Source: Ustulina deusta
Taxonomy: Eukaryota > Ascomycota > Sordariomycetes > Xylariales > Xylariaceae
Length of the DNA: 64,000 nt
Assembly (NCBI GenBank): GCA_023159155.1
Contig: JAJNNX010000059.1
Coordinates: 299,905 to 363,904, forward strand
Direction of reading: 5' to 3'
Made by a program: the position numbers and the translations under genes. How positions within the stretch are numbered: position 1 is the stretch's first letter; the number at the start of each line of letters is the position of its first letter. The notes beneath the pieces were generated by a model. The model was not told the DNA's origin and ran no database searches. It worked only from the letters and a program-made list of their open reading frames with translations. Shown piece after piece: positions 60,996 through 64,000 of the stretch.

Positions 60996-61364
60996 TATAT
61001 ATATATATATATAAAATGTTTATATAAACTATAAGTTTTTTATATTTATATAAAATCTTATATTATTATATAAGCTAATATAATAATAATAAAATAAAAT
61101 CTTTTTTGTTTAGCTAAAGTTTAGCTAATATTTATATAAATTATATAATAAAATTATAATTAATACTAGTTATTTTAATACTTTATATATATTAAATATT
61201 AATATTTTTATTATAATTATTTTTAATATTAATTTTAATAATAAAATATTTAATTTAAATTATATTTATTTAAAAAAATTTTTAATAATTTTAATAATAT
61301 AAACTAAGTTTAAATTTTATATATATAATATAAATAAAAATAATAAACTTTTTATTATATTGCG

Positions 61365-61597
61365 ATTAGTTAAGTAAAGCTTTTATATTTAGTTTATTAA
61401 TATTATAAACGAAAACTTTAAGCTAAAAAAAAAAAAAAAAAAAGAAAGTCAGAGTTTATAATGTGGGTAGATATAGACTTTGTATGTGTAGCTGCAGAGT
61501 TAGGTTTGTTTGTACATAAACTTTTTATTTTATTGCTATATAAGTCTAGAGTTTTTGCAGGTTTTGCTAAAACTATATAAATTATACTAACTGTTAT
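61365..61597 (+). repeat. Inverted repeat, left arm
   Basis: Contains ATTAGTTAAG, an A-rich run, AGAGTTTATAATGTGGG, TTTATTGCTATATAAGTC-like words and ends TACTAACTGTTATA. Its reverse complement is found at 62488-62725. Confidence 0.82.
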
Positions 61598-62487
61598 ATA
61601 TTATATTATATATAAAAAAAAATTATTAATAATTATTTATAATTAAATATATTTATTAAAAATAATTTTTATTTTTATATTATAATAATTAATTATTAAT
61701 ATAATATAATAAAATAAATAAAAAATATATTAATTATATTTGTTAGTTTTATAAACTTTAGTTATATTAAAATATTTTTTTTTATATTAAATATATTTTA
61801 TTTTATTTTAATATTTTAATTTTCTTTTAGTTTTATTTAATATATAATATTTATATATAAATAGTTAGCTTAATATTATATTATTAAATTAAAAAAATTT
61901 TTATATTTAATTTAATATATTAGTTATATATAAATTTAAACTAATATATTAATTATATATAATTTATATTTAAAATAATATAATATTATATAAAATTAAA
62001 ATTAAAAATTAAAATATAAAATAATATATAAATTATATATAAATTTATTTAATCTAGCTTATTTATAAAAATTATACTAATTAATTAATTATATAATTAA
62101 ACTTATAATTTAATTTAAACTTTTTAATATATTTTTAATTAATTTATTTATAAAAACTATAATTAATATAGCTAGCTATATTAATAAATTTTTATATAGC
62201 TAGGCTATTTTTATAAACTTTTAAGCTAGTTTATTTATAAAAAATTTTATTAATATAACTAATTATATTAATAAATTTTTATATAATTAAGCTATTTATA
62301 TAAATTTTTAATTTAGTTTAATTATAAAAAATATAATTATTTTATATAATTATTTATTATATAAATATAAAAGCTATATAATTAAAATTAACTTAAATAA
62401 TTAGATTTTTAATTTAGATTTTTTATAAAAACTATAGTTAAACTATATTTTTTATATAAATATAAAAACTATATTAATAATTAAAAC

Positions 62488-62634
62488 TATAACGGTTAGT
62501 ATAGTTTATATAGTTTTAGCAAGACCTATAAGGACTTTAGACCTATATAGCAATAAAATAGGAAGTCTGCATATAGACCAACCTAACTTTGTAGCTATAT
62601 ATATAGAGTTTATATTTATTTATTTTATAAACTT

Positions 62635-62665
<31 letters not shown>

Positions 62666-62725
62666 AGTTTAAAGTTTTTGTTTATAGTATTAATAAACTA
62701 GCTATAAAAGTTTTATTTAACTAAT
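62488..62725 (-). repeat. Inverted repeat, right arm
   Basis: Begins TATAACGGTTAGTATAG, holds TATAGCAATAAAATAGG, AACCTAACTTTGTAGC and a run of about 27 T, and ends TTTAACTAAT. It is the inverted partner of 61365-61597, with about 890 bp between the arms. Confidence 0.82.
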
Positions 62726-64000
62726 TATAATACTATTTTAAGCTTACTAATTATTTATTAATAAATATTTAATAAATATATATTTTTTATTTTATTATAA
62801 TTAATAAAATATAAATAAACTTTTTTTTTAATTATATATTTAATATAAAAAATTATATATTTTATAATATAAATCTAATTTTAATATAACTTTAATAAAA
62901 TTTTTAACTTTTATATTACTTAAAAATTAATAATTTATAAAAAACTTAACTTTAAATATTTTTATTTTATTTTTAATTTTTAAATAATTAGAATAATTTT
63001 AATTTTTAAATATAATTAGCTTTTTATTATTAAATAATTTAAAAAAAAAAATTTTTATAAAAAAAAAAAAAATTAAATATTAGACTTTTTTATAAACGCT
63101 TTAAGCGAACTAATATTTAAAAAAAAATTTAAAAAAAACAAAAAATTAAAACTTAAAAAAGCAAAATTTAAACTAGAACTAAAACTACTTAAAATAAATA
63201 ATATATTTAAAAATATAATATTAAATATTATAATTATATAAGCTTGCAATTTTATATTAGTTCTAATAGAACTTTTTTAATAAATAAAAAAAATAATTAT
63301 AATTTAATAATAAAAAATATATTTAAAAATATTAATTTTAAATTTTTTAGTTTTATTATTTTATTTGTTTTTTGTTTTATTAGTTTATTTTTTAGCGCTT
63401 TAAACTTTATTTATATTAAAAAATCTAAAATATAAAAAATTAATTTTAGTAAGTTTATAAAAAATAAAGCTTTATTTAATAACTAGGTTTATAAACTAAT
63501 AAAAAAGTTAAATAAAAATATTATTATATTTTAAACTAAAAACAATTAATTTTAATATATTATAAACTAATTAAAAAAATATATTAAAAAATTAATAAAA
63601 ATATTTTTTTATTTAATTAAAAAATTATTTAGTAATATTACTAAAATAATTTAAGTTTTATTAATAATTTATTATAATTTTAATTAAATAATTATTATTT
63701 ATAAAATATTTTAAGTTTATATATATAAAGCTAATAAAAATATTAATAAAATTATTTTTATATTTAATAATTTAGCTTAAAAATATTAACTAGCTAAATT
63801 ATAATAAAAATATAAATTATAAAATTATTTTTATATAAATTTTAAAAAAAATTTATATAAAGTTTTTATAAATTTAAATATTTTTTATAAATTATTTATT
63901 AATAAAATTATTAAATTAGGATACAATATTAAGCAAGTTTATAAAAACTATTAATAAATTAAATTTATTAATTTAATTAAACAAAAATCTAATTTAAATA

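Larger units (their letters stand above)
56311..64000. other. Second AT-rich, RIP-like tract (runs off the window)
   Basis: After about 55 bp of normal-composition DNA (56255-56310) the sequence becomes almost pure A+T to the window end. No open frame longer than about 60 codons makes sense. At 56620-56900 slightly GC-richer plus-strand DNA reads as Lys/Ala/Ile-rich peptide broken mainly by TAA, as expected if CAA codons were mutated, so a decayed transposon gene is possible. Inverted repeats lie at 60870-60995 and 61365-62725. Confidence 0.7.

Overview
This window comes from the nuclear genome of a filamentous ascomycete (Pezizomycotina). The evidence is genes with short GT-AG introns (about 50-250 nt, several with CTAAC or CTGAC branch sites), a Zn2Cys6 regulator, a fungal 7-TM rhodopsin-like protein, a single-exon iterative polyketide synthase, and a 14 kb tract of almost pure A+T with the C-to-T and G-to-A signature of repeat-induced point mutation (RIP). 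I cannot name the species.

Layout. 0-9 kb: an SRR1-domain protein (-), a 7-TM rhodopsin-like protein (-), a Zn2Cys6 factor (-) and, divergent from it, a tannase/feruloyl esterase (+). 10-24 kb: a 112-residue secreted protein (+), an 11-exon protein kinase carrying a C-terminal cysteine-peptidase-like domain (+), a secreted M14 carboxypeptidase (+), a foldback (MITE-like) element, and a single-pass surface protein (+). 26-33 kb: an amino-acid permease (-), COQ3 (-) and a DHBP synthase of riboflavin biosynthesis (+), divergent from COQ3. 33.4-38.9 kb: a 1819-residue partially reducing PKS of the 6-methylsalicylic acid synthase type (-). 39-45.8 kb: gene-poor DNA with a minisatellite. 45.8-48.5 kb: an FMP52-like protein (+) and an APH-fold kinase (-). 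49.4-56.2 kb: a RIP-mutated LTR retrotransposon with intact 5-bp target duplications. 56.3-64 kb: a second AT-rich tract with large inverted repeats and no coding capacity.

The genes do not form one pathway. Secreted hydrolases (tannase, carboxypeptidase), a small secreted protein and membrane proteins suggest a plant-, litter- or soil-associated lifestyle (inference). COQ3, the DHBP synthase and FMP52 are core housekeeping genes. The PKS has no recognisable tailoring gene beside it. Coordinates of spliced genes were built by hand from splice signals and frame continuity; every spliced model listed reads through in frame.
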